Assembly (NCBI RefSeq): GCF_013314895.1
Contig: NZ_JABTYE010000005.1
Span: 186,001 to 250,000, forward strand
Direction: 5' to 3'
From: Cupriavidus gilardii
Lineage (GTDB): Bacteria > Pseudomonadota > Gammaproteobacteria > Burkholderiales > Burkholderiaceae
Length of the DNA: 64,000 nt
Shown: piece by piece, positions 50,581 through 59,004 of the stretch
Numbering within the stretch: the stretch's first letter is position 1
Layout of the letters: each line of letters starts with the position of its first letter
Program-made: the position numbers and the translations under genes
The notes under the pieces: model-generated
What the model saw: only the letters and a program-made list of their open reading frames with translations
Told to the model about the DNA's origin: nothing
Database searches by the model: none

Positions 50581-51402
50581 TCACTGCGGTTCGCGCGGAC
50601 GCTCGCGCCGCGCCCGCACCGGCTGCCCCCAGCGGTCGCCCTCTCCCTGCCGCGCCAGCGGATGCTCGGCCTTCGCGGCGGCATCCCATTCGGGGTTGTC
50701 GATCTCGCCGAACACCTGGCGCAGGCGCTGCCCCCAGGTCTCGCGGATCATGCAGAAATACGGGTTGCGCTCGTCGATGGTGGCAAAGCGCGTGACTTGC
50801 AGCGAATCGGCCTCGTAGACCAGCAGATCGAGCGGCAGGCCCACCGAGATATTGGACTTGAGCGTCGAGTCCATCGAGATCAGCGCGCACTTGGCGCCTT
50901 CGGCCAGCGGCAACGACGGATGGACCACGCGGTCGATGATCGGCTTGCCGTATTTGGCCTCGCCGATCTGGAAGTAGCAGTTCTCCGGCGTCGCCTCGAC
51001 GAAATTGCCGGCCGCATAGACATTGAACAGGCGCACCCGCTCGCGGCCGATCTGGCCGCCGAAGATCAGGCTGACATTGAACTCGATGCCGGCATCGCGC
51101 AGCGCATCGGCGTCGCGCCGATGCACCTGGCGCACCGCGTCGCCGACGATCGAGGCGGCCTCGAACATGTCGCGGGCGGTCCACAGCGAACGCTTGCTGT
51201 CGCGGCTCTCCATCAGGATCTGCCGGATCGACTGGCTGATCGCCAGATTGCCGGCGGTCATCAACACCATGACGCGGTCGCCGGGTTCCTCGAACACCGT
51301 CATCTTGCGGGCGGTCGAGATCGCGTCGACGCCCGCATTGGTGCGCGAGTCGGACAGGAATACCAGGCCGGCATCGAGCCGCATGGCTACACAGTACGTC
51401 AT
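50581..51402 (-). CDS. Anbu (proteasome-type ancestral beta subunit)
   Basis: A 273-residue Ntn-hydrolase of the Anbu (BPH) family. After removal of Met1 the N-terminus is Thr-Tyr-Cys, so Thr2 is the nucleophile; counted from that Thr, Asp17 (LSDSRTNAG) and Lys32 (STARKM) complete the proteasome-type site. It is about 30 residues longer at the C-terminus (basic RRERPREPQ) than core Anbu. The ATG at 51402 is fixed by the requirement for an N-terminal Thr. It is the last gene of a four-gene cluster with transglutaminase-like, alpha-E and ATP-grasp proteins, the standard Anbu neighbourhood. Its natural substrate is not known. Confidence 0.92.
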   Translation of the reverse strand: MTYCVAMRLDAGLVFLSDSRTNAGVDAISTARKMTVFEEPGDRVMVLMTAGNLAISQSIRQILMESRDSKRSLWTARDMFEAASIVGDAVRQVHRRDADALRDAGIEFNVSLIFGGQIGRERVRLFNVYAAGNFVEATPENCYFQIGEAKYGKPIIDRVVHPSLPLAEGAKCALISMDSTLKSNISVGLPLDLLVYEADSLQVTRFATIDERNPYFCMIRETWGQRLRQVFGEIDNPEWDAAAKAEHPLARQGEGDRWGQPVRARRERPREPQ

Positions 51403-51544
51403 GACTTTGTCTTGTTCTGGTGACATGGCGCGCGGCGGAACGCGCGGGGAGCATCCCGGCATTCTAGCGCCCTCCTCGTGGGCGCCCTTCGCACATCCCA
51501 TGTCACGGCCCGCAACGGCCACCCGTCCGGGGCGGCGTGCGGAA

Positions 51545-52369
51545 TCAGGCCGGCTCGATGACGATCTGCACCGACAGCGATTCGGTGCCGCCGCCCTCGC
51601 GCACGCCGCGGATCGGCGCGGCGGAGCGGTAGTCGCGCCCGACCGCCAGACGGATATGGCGGGTATCGGTGAAGCACCCGTGGGTCACGTCGATGCTGCA
51701 CCAGCGCTCGCGCTCGGTGTCGACGCACAGATCGGCCCAGGCATGGCTGGCCAGTTCGGTCGCGGCCGGGTCGTAGAAATAGCCGCTGACGTAGCGTGCC
51801 GGAATGCCGAAGGCGCGGCAGGCGGCCACCATCACCTGGGCCTGGTCCTGGCAGACCCCGGCGCCGAGCGCGAAGGCCTCGGCGGCGCTGGTGCCGACAT
51901 CGGTGGCATTGGGCTGATAGCGCACGCGTTCGCCGATACCCTGCGCCAGCGCCAGCAGCGCCGCGGGCTCATGGCCGGCGGCCAGATACGGCGCGGCGAA
52001 CGCATTGAGTTCGGGCGGCGCGCTGGTCAGCGGCGTGCCGCTGCGGAAGTACAGCGGCGACACGCGCGCCTCGCCCGGCGGCGGCGCGTCGCTGAAGCAG
52101 CCGTCGGCATCCGAGGCGGGTGTGATCTCGACCTCGCCGCTGGCGGCAATGGTGATGGTGTCGGCCGGCCGCGCCAGCGTGAACTGATGGACGATATTGC
52201 CGAAGCCGTCGAGCGCCTCGGACAGGTTGCCGGGCACCGACAGCTGCCATTGGTGCACGCGCTGCAGCGGGCCGGTGCGCGGCTCCAGCCGCAGTTCGTG
52301 CACGCTGCGGATCACCGGCTCGGCATAGCGGTAAACGGTGCGATGGTGGATCTGGTATTTCACGGTCAT
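51545..52369 (-). CDS. Transglutaminase-like cysteine peptidase family protein
   Basis: A 274-residue protein with an N-terminal beta-sandwich (YQIHHRTVYRYAEPV...SVHELRLEPR) and a C-terminal transglutaminase core. Catalytic Cys lies in GAGVCQDQAQ, His in SHAWADLCVD, and Asp in WCSIDVTHG, in that order. The ATG at 52369 begins at the conserved segment; an upstream in-frame ATG at 52432 would add 21 residues. It would cleave or rearrange amide bonds. It belongs to the Anbu cluster. Confidence 0.9.
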   Translation of the reverse strand: MTVKYQIHHRTVYRYAEPVIRSVHELRLEPRTGPLQRVHQWQLSVPGNLSEALDGFGNIVHQFTLARPADTITIAASGEVEITPASDADGCFSDAPPPGEARVSPLYFRSGTPLTSAPPELNAFAAPYLAAGHEPAALLALAQGIGERVRYQPNATDVGTSAAEAFALGAGVCQDQAQVMVAACRAFGIPARYVSGYFYDPAATELASHAWADLCVDTERERWCSIDVTHGCFTDTRHIRLAVGRDYRSAAPIRGVREGGGTESLSVQIVIEPA

Positions 52370-52454
52370 GTTGCGCTGCGCCGCCAGATCCGCCGAGGCC
52401 CGTGCGCCTGGCGCGTCCGTGGGCGAATCCATGGACAAATCCGGCGACGCCGGT

Positions 52455-53408
52455 TCAGGCTGCCAGCGGCGGCACCAGGAAATCCCGGCTGATGCCGCTG
52501 CCCAGATCGCCAATGCGTTCCAGGAAGCTGGTCAGGAAAGCGTGCAGCCCGACCGCGTAGATGTCGTCGATGCGCGCGTATTTGAGGTCGGCATGCAGTT
52601 TACCAGCCTGCCGCTCGGTCTCGGCCGATTGCTGGTTGCGCACCAGCGCCAGGATCGCCACCACCTCGTCCATGCTGGACACCAGCGACCGCGGCATGTC
52701 GGGGCGCAGGATCAGCAGTTCGGCGACGCGCACCGGCGTGATCACGGTCCGGTAGATCTTGCGGTAGACCTCGAAGCCCGATACCGAACGCAGCACCGCG
52801 GCCCAGTGATAGAAGTCCTGCTCGGTCCGCTCGCTGCCGCCGTTCTCGCTGCCGGTGGCCTGGAACTTGACGTCGAGAATCCGCGCGGTGTTGTCGGCGC
52901 GCTCGAGAAACGTGCCCAGCCGCATGAAGTGGAAGGCGTCGTCCTTCAGCATGGTGCCGAACTGCACGCCGCGCGCCAGATGCGAGCGGAACTTGACCCA
53001 TTCGAAGAACTGCGACGGATCGTCGCGCAGCATGCCGTCGGCGATCATCCGCTGCACGTCGAGCCAGGTGGTGTTCAGCGTCTCCCACACCTCGGTGGTC
53101 AGCGAGCCGCGCACCGCCCGCGCGTTTTCCCGCGCCGCACGCAGGCAGCTCATGATCGACGACGCGTTGGTCATGTCGCGCACCATGAAGTCGATCACGT
53201 CCTCGCGCGACAGCAACCCGTACTTGCGATCGAAGGCGTGCGTCAGCTCGGAGATATCGAGCATCGCCCACCAGCCCTGCTCGGCCACCTCGAGCGACTG
53301 CGGCAGCAGCGAGGTCTGGTAGTTGACGTCCAGCATGCGCGCGGTATTTTCGGCGCGCTCGGTGTAGCGCGCCATCCAGAACAGGTGGTCGGCGGTGCGG
53401 CTCAGCAT
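52455..53408 (-). CDS. Alpha-E domain protein (DUF403)
   Basis: A 317-residue all-helical protein. The start MLSRTADHLFWMARYTERAENTARML is the alpha-E hallmark, followed by repeated Glu/Arg-rich helices and the LERADNTARILDVKF block. The name comes from conserved Glu residues in the helices. Biochemistry is unknown, but family members accompany circularly permuted ATP-grasp proteins, so a joint peptide or amide-forming step has been proposed. It lies 57 bases from the ATP-grasp gene. Confidence 0.9.
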   Translation of the reverse strand: MLSRTADHLFWMARYTERAENTARMLDVNYQTSLLPQSLEVAEQGWWAMLDISELTHAFDRKYGLLSREDVIDFMVRDMTNASSIMSCLRAARENARAVRGSLTTEVWETLNTTWLDVQRMIADGMLRDDPSQFFEWVKFRSHLARGVQFGTMLKDDAFHFMRLGTFLERADNTARILDVKFQATGSENGGSERTEQDFYHWAAVLRSVSGFEVYRKIYRTVITPVRVAELLILRPDMPRSLVSSMDEVVAILALVRNQQSAETERQAGKLHADLKYARIDDIYAVGLHAFLTSFLERIGDLGSGISRDFLVPPLAA

Positions 53409-53465
53409 GATGGCTCTCCGGGGTCCGGTCGGAAGGTCGCGAGGTCAAGGAAGCGGTGCGGGGGC

Positions 53466-54938
53466 TCAGCGTTCCAGCACCCAGGTGTCCTTGGTGCCGC
53501 CGCCCTGCGAGGAGTTGACCACCAGCGACCCCTCGCGCAGCGCGACGCGCGTCAGCCCGCCCGGCACCATGCGCACCTCCTTGCCCGACAGCACGAACGG
53601 CCGCAGATCGATATGGCGCGGCGCGATGCCGGCCTCGACATAGGTCGGACAGGTCGACAGCGCCAGCGTCGGCTGCGCGATGTACTGATGCGGCCGCGCC
53701 TTGACCACCTCGCGGAACGCGTCGATCTCCGCGCGCGTCGCCGCCGGCCCGACCAGCATGCCGTAGCCGCCGGCGCCGTGCGTTTCCTTGACCACCAGCT
53801 CGTCCATATGGTCCAGCACGTACTGCAGATCATCCGGACGCCGGCACATATGGGTCGGCACGTTCGCCAGCAGCGGTTCCTCGCCCAGATAGAAGCGGAT
53901 CATCTCGGGCACATAGGGATAGATCGACTTGTCGTCGGCGACGCCGGTGCCGATCGCATTGCAGATCGTGACGTTGCCGGCGCGATAGACGGCCAGCAGC
54001 CCGGCCGCGCCCAGCGTCGAATCGGGCCGGAACACCAGCGGATCGAGAAAGTCGTCGTCGACGCGGCGGTAGATCACGTCGACGCGCTGGGGCCCCTGCG
54101 TGGTGCGCATGTACAGATGGTCGTCCTGCACGAACAGGTCGCTGCCCTCGACCAGTTCGATGCCCATCTGCTGCGCCAGGAAGGCATGTTCGAAATAGGC
54201 CGCGTTATACATGCCCGGCGTCAGCACTACCACGGTGGGGTCGGCCATGCCCTGCGGCGACACGCTGCGCAGCATGTCGAGCAACAGGTCGGGATAGTGG
54301 GCCACCGGCGCGACGCGGTTGCGCGCGAACAGCTCCGGGAACAACCGCATCATCATCTTGCGGTTCTCGAGCATGTACGAGACGCCGGACGGCACCCGCA
54401 GATTGTCCTCGAGCACATAGAACTGGCCCTCGCCAGCGCGCACCACATCGATGCCGGCGACATGCGCATAGATGTCGCGCGGCACGTCGATGCCCAGCAT
54501 CTCGGGCCGGTACTGCGCGTTGTCGTAGACCTGCTCGGGCGGGATCACGCCGGCGCGGATGATGTCCTGGCCGTGATAGATGTCGTGGATGAAGCGGTTC
54601 AGCGCGGCCACGCGCTGGCGCAGGCCCTTCTCCAGCAGCGCCCAGTCGGCTGCCGGAAAAATCCGTGGAATCACGTCGAACGGAATGGTGCGCTCGGTGC
54701 CGCTGTTGGCTTCGTCCTTGTCGCCATAGACGGCGAAGGTGATGCCCACGCGCCGGAACACCAGATCGGCCTCGGCGCGCTTGTTGGCCATGGTGGCATC
54801 GGACTGGCGCGCCAGCCAGTCGCAGAACTGCCGGTAGTGCGGCCGGACCGCCTCGGGCGACAAGGCCTGTCCGGCGGCGATGATCGGGGGCGCATCGCCG
54901 CGCCAGTCCAGCATTTCATCGAAAAACGGCGCCGCCAT
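53466..54938 (-). CDS. Circularly permuted ATP-grasp type 2 protein
   Basis: A 490-residue ATP-grasp protein with permuted domain order (DUF404/DUF407). Motifs include IPFDVIPRIFPAADW, FYVLEDNLRVPSGVSYMLENR and, near the C-terminus, VVKETHGAGGYGMLVGP with ATP-binding Lys. It could ligate an amino acid or peptide, but the product is unknown. As the first gene of the Anbu cluster it sets the operon start, 190 bases from gntK; a 10-bp inverted repeat lies in that gap. Confidence 0.92.
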   Translation of the reverse strand: MAAPFFDEMLDWRGDAPPIIAAGQALSPEAVRPHYRQFCDWLARQSDATMANKRAEADLVFRRVGITFAVYGDKDEANSGTERTIPFDVIPRIFPAADWALLEKGLRQRVAALNRFIHDIYHGQDIIRAGVIPPEQVYDNAQYRPEMLGIDVPRDIYAHVAGIDVVRAGEGQFYVLEDNLRVPSGVSYMLENRKMMMRLFPELFARNRVAPVAHYPDLLLDMLRSVSPQGMADPTVVVLTPGMYNAAYFEHAFLAQQMGIELVEGSDLFVQDDHLYMRTTQGPQRVDVIYRRVDDDFLDPLVFRPDSTLGAAGLLAVYRAGNVTICNAIGTGVADDKSIYPYVPEMIRFYLGEEPLLANVPTHMCRRPDDLQYVLDHMDELVVKETHGAGGYGMLVGPAATRAEIDAFREVVKARPHQYIAQPTLALSTCPTYVEAGIAPRHIDLRPFVLSGKEVRMVPGGLTRVALREGSLVVNSSQGGGTKDTWVLER

Positions 54939-55040
54939 GATGCCCCTCCCCCCAGTGCCGGGCGCCCCACTGGCCGCCGCGGATGTTGACTCCTACAGCA
55001 TACGTCCGGCCGCTGCCCCCGAGAAGGAGGCCAGGTGCCT

Positions 55041-55069
55041 TGGCAGACATTCAAGCAAGATGTCTGCCA
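55041..55069. promoter_or_regulatory. Inverted repeat upstream of the Anbu cluster
   Basis: TGGCAGACAT and ATGTCTGCCA form perfect 10-bp arms around a 9-base spacer, 103 bases before the ATP-grasp start and 60 bases past the gntK stop. There is no U-tract, so an operator or mRNA structure is more likely than a terminator. Confidence 0.45.
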
Positions 55070-55128
55070 GTGGTTGAGCGGGGGAAAGCACCGTGAAGCG
55101 GCGCGGCGACACCGCCCCGGACACCAAT

Positions 55129-55638
55129 TCAGTGCACCGGCTTGCCGCCACAGACCGGCGGGCGCTCGGCGAGGATCTGGCGCACCAGTTCCTCTGGCGG
55201 CTTGCGGATATCGAGCACCAGCGCGTCGCGCGGCTCCTCGAGGGTATCGAGCTGGCTCTGCAGCAGCTTGGGGTCGAAGAAGTGCCCGCTGCGGCCCGAC
55301 AGCCGCGAGCGCAGCACGTCCGCATCGCCTTTCAGATAGATGAAGCTGACCCCGCCGTCGGGCGGCGTCAGCCGGTCCCGGTAGACCTGCCGCAGCGCCG
55401 AGCAGGTGAACACGTGCGGACGCCCTTCGGCGCGGGCCTGGTCGATGGCGGCGCGCATCGCATCGAGCCAGGGCCAGCGGTCCTCGTCGGTCAGCGGAAT
55501 GCCGGCGGCCATCTTGGCCTTGTTGGCGGCGCTGTGGAACTCGTCGGCGTCATGGAAGCCGCAATCGAGCGCCTGCGCCAGCAGCGAGCCGATCGTGGTC
55601 TTGCCGCTGCCGGAGACGCCCATCAGGATATAGATCAT
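55129..55638 (-). CDS. gntK: Gluconokinase
   Basis: A 169-residue P-loop kinase that phosphorylates gluconate to 6-phosphogluconate. The Walker A loop GVSGSGKTTIG is at residues 7-17, followed by DADEFH, DRWPWLDAM, CSALRQVYRD and GRSGHFF-type motifs. Length is normal. The start ATG 55638 gives MIYILMGVSGSGKTT. It follows edd by 196 bases on the same strand and feeds its product to Edd. Direct repeats in the gap suggest a separate control region. Confidence 0.93.
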   Translation of the reverse strand: MIYILMGVSGSGKTTIGSLLAQALDCGFHDADEFHSAANKAKMAAGIPLTDEDRWPWLDAMRAAIDQARAEGRPHVFTCSALRQVYRDRLTPPDGGVSFIYLKGDADVLRSRLSGRSGHFFDPKLLQSQLDTLEEPRDALVLDIRKPPEELVRQILAERPPVCGGKPVH

Positions 55639-55765
55639 GTCTGCTCCATCGATCAGGATCGGACGGTCGGGCCGTCCTTGTTGGTCTGACCGCGCGCCGG
55701 CGGGTTCGCGCGTGCGGTCGATGCCGGACGCAGAGGTCCGGCTGGCTTCGGAATTGATTCGGTAT

Positions 55766-55780
55766 GAACCGGTATGGTTC
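55766..55780. promoter_or_regulatory. Inverted and direct repeats upstream of gntK
   Basis: GAACC-GGTAT-GGTTC forms 5-bp inverted arms within a stretch of near-repeats (CGGTATG, CGGTATGG, CGGTACGG, then ATGGTTCGG) from about 55757 to 55800. It is about 130 bases upstream of the gntK start. This may be a regulator-binding array, but support is weak. Confidence 0.25.
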
Positions 55781-55834
55781 GGTACGGTCTTTATGGTTCG
55801 GCAGCCGCTGCCGAAAGTAGGCCCTACAGCACGA

Positions 55835-57703
55835 CTATAGTGCGCGCGGCGCCTGCGCCGCCATCGCATCGACCTCGCTGAGGTCCAGCGCGCTGCCGCC
55901 CTGCTCGGCGCTGCGCGCGTGGCGACGGAACAATCCGAACAGGCCGCGGCCCAGGCTGAAGTCGGCGAACGCATCTTGCGGCGGTGCAGCGGGAGCGCGG
56001 GCCGCGAACTCGGCCGGATCGCCCAGCCACTGCAGCGTGCCGGCGATCGCATCGACGCGCAGCAGGTCACCGTCGCGCACGCGCGCGAGCGGACCGCCTG
56101 CCGTCGCCTCGGGACCCACGTGGATCACTGCGGGCACCTTGCCGGAGGCGCCCGACATGCGGCCGTCGGTCACCAGCGCGACGCGATGGCCGGCGTCCTG
56201 CAGCGCGCCCAGCGGCGGCGTCAGCCGGTGCAGCTCGGGCATGCCGTTGGCATTCGGCCCCTGGAAGCGCACCACGACGATGACGTCGCGGTCGAGTTCC
56301 CCGCGCGTGAACGCATCCTGCAGCGCCTGCTGCGAGTCGAACACGCGCGCCGGCGCCTCGACGATCCGGTGCTCGGGCGCGACGGCCGATACCTTGATCA
56401 CGCCGCGCCCCAGATTGCCGGACATCAGCCGCAGGCCGCCTTCGGGTGCAAAGGGCCGCTCGATCGGCGCCAGCACCTGCGCATCGCCGCTTTGCGCCGG
56501 GCCGTCGCGCCAGCGCAGCGCACCGTCTTCCAGCACCGGCTCCTGCGCATAACGCGCCAGACCCGGCCCGGCCACGGTCTCGACATTCTCGTGCAGCAGC
56601 CCGGCGCCCAGTAGTTCGCGGATCACGAAGGCGACGCCGCCCGCGGCGTGGAAATGATTGACGTCGGCCGCGCCGTTCGGATAGACCCGCGCCAGCAGCG
56701 GCGTCACGCGCGACAGGCGATCGAAGTCGTCCCAGTCGATCACGATGCCGGCCGCGCGCGCCATCGCCACCAGGTGGATCGTGTGATTGGTCGAGCCGCC
56801 GGTCGCCAGCAGGCCGACGATGCCGTTGACGACCGCCCGTTCGTCGACGATGCGGCAGATCGGCAGATAACAGTCGCCGCGCGCCGACAGCGCCAGCGCG
56901 CGCTGCGCCGCGGCCGCGGTCAATGCATCGCGCAGGCCGCCCTCTGGCGGCACGAAGGCCGCGCCCGGCAGATGCAGGCCCATGATCTCCATCAGCAGCT
57001 GGTTGCTGTTGGCCGTGCCGTAGAAGGTGCAGGTGCCCGCGCCGTGATAGGCCTGGCATTCGGCTTCGAGCAGCGCGTCGCGGCCGACCTTGCCGGTCGC
57101 ATAGAGCTGGCGCACGCGCGCCTTCTCCTTGTTGGGCAGGCCGCTGGCCATCGGTCCGGCCGGCACCATCACCACCGGCAGATGGCCGAACTGCAGCGCA
57201 CCCATCACCAGTCCCGGCACGATCTTGTCGCAGACGCCGAGCATCACCACCGCATCGAAGGTGTTGTGCGACAGCGCGATCGCGGCACCCATCGCGATCG
57301 CATCGCGCGAAAACAGCGACAGCTCCATGCCGGGATTGCCCTGCGTGATGCCGTCGCACATCGCCGGCACGCCGCCGGCCACCTGGGCCACCGCTCCCGC
57401 TTCGCGCGCGGCCGCACGAATCAGCGCGGGATAGCGTTCATAGGGCTGGTGCGCCGACAGCATGTCGTTGTACGCGGTGACGATGCCAAGATTCAACGCG
57501 TGTTCGACGCGCAGCTTCAGCTTGTCGGCGGCCGGCAGCGCGGCGTAGCCGTGGGCCAGATTGGCGCACGACAGCCCCTGCGCCGGCCCCTGTTCGCGCT
57601 GCGCGCGGGCGCAACGTTCCAGGTAGGCGGCGCGGCTGGCGCGGCTGCGTTGGACGATGCGCTCGGTGACTTCGCGCACGATGGGATCGAGAGTCTGGGG
57701 CAT
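55835..57703 (-). CDS. edd: Phosphogluconate dehydratase
   Basis: A 622-residue Fe-S dehydratase of the Entner-Doudoroff pathway, turning 6-phosphogluconate into 2-keto-3-deoxy-6-phosphogluconate. The cluster-binding Cys motifs [10 protein letters not shown] and [10 protein letters not shown], the [13 protein letters not shown] block and [11 protein letters not shown] are intact. The ATG at 57703 starts [16 protein letters not shown]. HexR-type operator sequences overlap its probable -10 box (TAGAAT on the minus strand, 57789-57784). The KDPG aldolase gene eda is not in this window. Confidence 0.95.
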   Translation of the reverse strand: MPQTLDPIVREVTERIVQRSRASRAAYLERCARAQREQGPAQGLSCANLAHGYAALPAADKLKLRVEHALNLGIVTAYNDMLSAHQPYERYPALIRAAAREAGAVAQVAGGVPAMCDGITQGNPGMELSLFSRDAIAMGAAIALSHNTFDAVVMLGVCDKIVPGLVMGALQFGHLPVVMVPAGPMASGLPNKEKARVRQLYATGKVGRDALLEAECQAYHGAGTCTFYGTANSNQLLMEIMGLHLPGAAFVPPEGGLRDALTAAAAQRALALSARGDCYLPICRIVDERAVVNGIVGLLATGGSTNHTIHLVAMARAAGIVIDWDDFDRLSRVTPLLARVYPNGAADVNHFHAAGGVAFVIRELLGAGLLHENVETVAGPGLARYAQEPVLEDGALRWRDGPAQSGDAQVLAPIERPFAPEGGLRLMSGNLGRGVIKVSAVAPEHRIVEAPARVFDSQQALQDAFTRGELDRDVIVVVRFQGPNANGMPELHRLTPPLGALQDAGHRVALVTDGRMSGASGKVPAVIHVGPEATAGGPLARVRDGDLLRVDAIAGTLQWLGDPAEFAARAPAAPPQDAFADFSLGRGLFGLFRRHARSAEQGGSALDLSEVDAMAAQAPRAL

Positions 57704-57769
57704 GCGGCAGGGGCGGCGTGCCGAGGCGGCGCGCCGAGGAGATCGGCGGCTCCGCGGCCGGCCTGTTTG

Positions 57770-57790
57770 TGTAGAATTTCTACATTCTAC
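57770..57790. promoter_or_regulatory. HexR-type operator at the edd promoter
   Basis: TGTAGAA-T-TTCTACA (57770-57784) is a palindrome with one central base. A further ATTCTAC extends it to 57790 so that GTAGAAT and ATTCTAC also pair across a 6-base spacer, giving three half-sites. The TAGAAT -10 box of edd on the minus strand lies within it. The pattern fits HexR sites of the TGTA-N7-TACA type. Confidence 0.7.
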
Positions 57791-57941
57791 CGAAGACAGC
57801 GCCGCTCCAGAAGCCCTGATTCGCAGCAATAAACCGGTGACTCCGCAAATCCTCCGAAAAAACCGCGGCTTTCATCGCATGACATCAGGGTTATTCCCGA
57901 CTGTGGCGCGGTGCGATCGGCCCGATCATTCGGCCCGACCC

Positions 57942-57956
57942 AGTAGAATCTCTACA
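57942..57956. promoter_or_regulatory. HexR-type operator at the hexR promoter
   Basis: AGTAGAATCTCTACA repeats the core of the edd site (GTAGAAT-C/T-TCTAC) and contains a TAGAAT on the plus strand (57944-57949). It lies 31 bases before the hexR start, in line with autoregulation. Confidence 0.65.
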
Positions 57957-57986
57957 TATCCCGACTCCAATCCGACCTCCGCCCTC

Positions 57987-58979
57987 ATGCGCGACCGCAT
58001 CCTCGCCGTCTACGACTCCCTTCGTCCTTCCGAACGCCGCCTGGCCGACTACGTGGCGCGCCACGGCGCCAGCGTGATCCGGCTGTCGATGCCAGAACTG
58101 GCGCGCCGCGCCGGCGTGTCGCAGCCGACCATCGCGCGCTTCTGCGCGGCGCTGGGCTATGACGGCTTTCGCGAGTTCAAGCTGCAGTTCGCGCAGACCG
58201 TCGGCGCCGGCACGCCGTTCGTGCATCAGGACGTCAATCCGCAGGACCGGCCGGCCGACATCGCCGGCAAGGTGTTCGATCGCACCATCGCGACGTTGAT
58301 GTCGGTACGCAATGCGCTGTCGGCCGATCAGATCGAGCACGGCATTGCGCTGCTGGCCGGCGCGCGCCGCATCGAGTTCTACGGCTGCGGCAATTCCGGC
58401 ATCGTGGCGCTCGATATCCAGCACAAGTTCTTCCGCCTCGGCATGCCAACCGTCGCCTATTCCGATCCCCATGTGTTCAGCATGTCCGCGGCGCTGCTGG
58501 CACCGGGCGACGTCGCGGTGCTGGTATCGAACAGCGGCCGCACCTGGGACATGCTGACCGCCGCCACGCTGGCGCGCAGCGCGGGCGCCAGCGTGCTGGC
58601 GCTGACGCACAGCGGCTCGCCGCTGGCCGCGCTGGCCGACGTGTGCGTGTTCTCCGATGTCGAGGAGGACAGCGAGGTCTACACGCCGATGACCTCGCGC
58701 ATCAGCCATCTGGTGCTCGGCGATGTGCTGGCCGCCGGCGTCGCGCTGGCGCGGGCCGATACGATGGCGGGCCGGCTGCAACGCGCGAAGGCGCATCTGC
58801 GCGAGCGGCGCATCGCCAGCGCCGAACCCGGTCATGCGCTCGAACCGGTGCCGCGGGAAAGGACGCGGCGCAATGCACGTCCGGCGGGAAAGCCCGCGGC
58901 AAAGCCGGCATCGAAAGCAGAAGCAAAGGCGGCAGCAAAGCCCGTTGCACGTCGCGCGGCCAGGCGTCAGCAGGCATAA
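57987..58979 (+). CDS. hexR: HexR-type MurR/RpiR transcriptional regulator with Lys/Ala-rich tail
   Basis: A 330-residue RpiR-family regulator. Residues 1-77 form the winged HTH (LSMPELARRAGVSQPTIARFC), and residues 120-260 the SIS sugar-phosphate domain (GCGNSGIVALDIQHKF, VSNSGRTWDMLTAA). In the HexR group the ligand is usually KDPG. Beyond residue 285 there is an Ala/Lys/Arg tail (KPAAKPASKAEAKAAAKP) like histone H1, not part of usual HexR. It is divergent from edd, with an operator copy before each gene. The ATG at 57987 is preferred because the upstream frame has no similarity. Confidence 0.9.
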   Translation: MRDRILAVYDSLRPSERRLADYVARHGASVIRLSMPELARRAGVSQPTIARFCAALGYDGFREFKLQFAQTVGAGTPFVHQDVNPQDRPADIAGKVFDRTIATLMSVRNALSADQIEHGIALLAGARRIEFYGCGNSGIVALDIQHKFFRLGMPTVAYSDPHVFSMSAALLAPGDVAVLVSNSGRTWDMLTAATLARSAGASVLALTHSGSPLAALADVCVFSDVEEDSEVYTPMTSRISHLVLGDVLAAGVALARADTMAGRLQRAKAHLRERRIASAEPGHALEPVPRERTRRNARPAGKPAAKPASKAEAKAAAKPVARRAARRQQA

Positions 58980-59004
58980 GCAGGGCTCGGCCAGCGCCAA
59001 ACCC

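Noticed and set aside
51403-51522. 40-codon N-terminal extension of Anbu
   Set aside because: Anbu needs an N-terminal Thr after Met removal, which only the ATG at 51402 provides.
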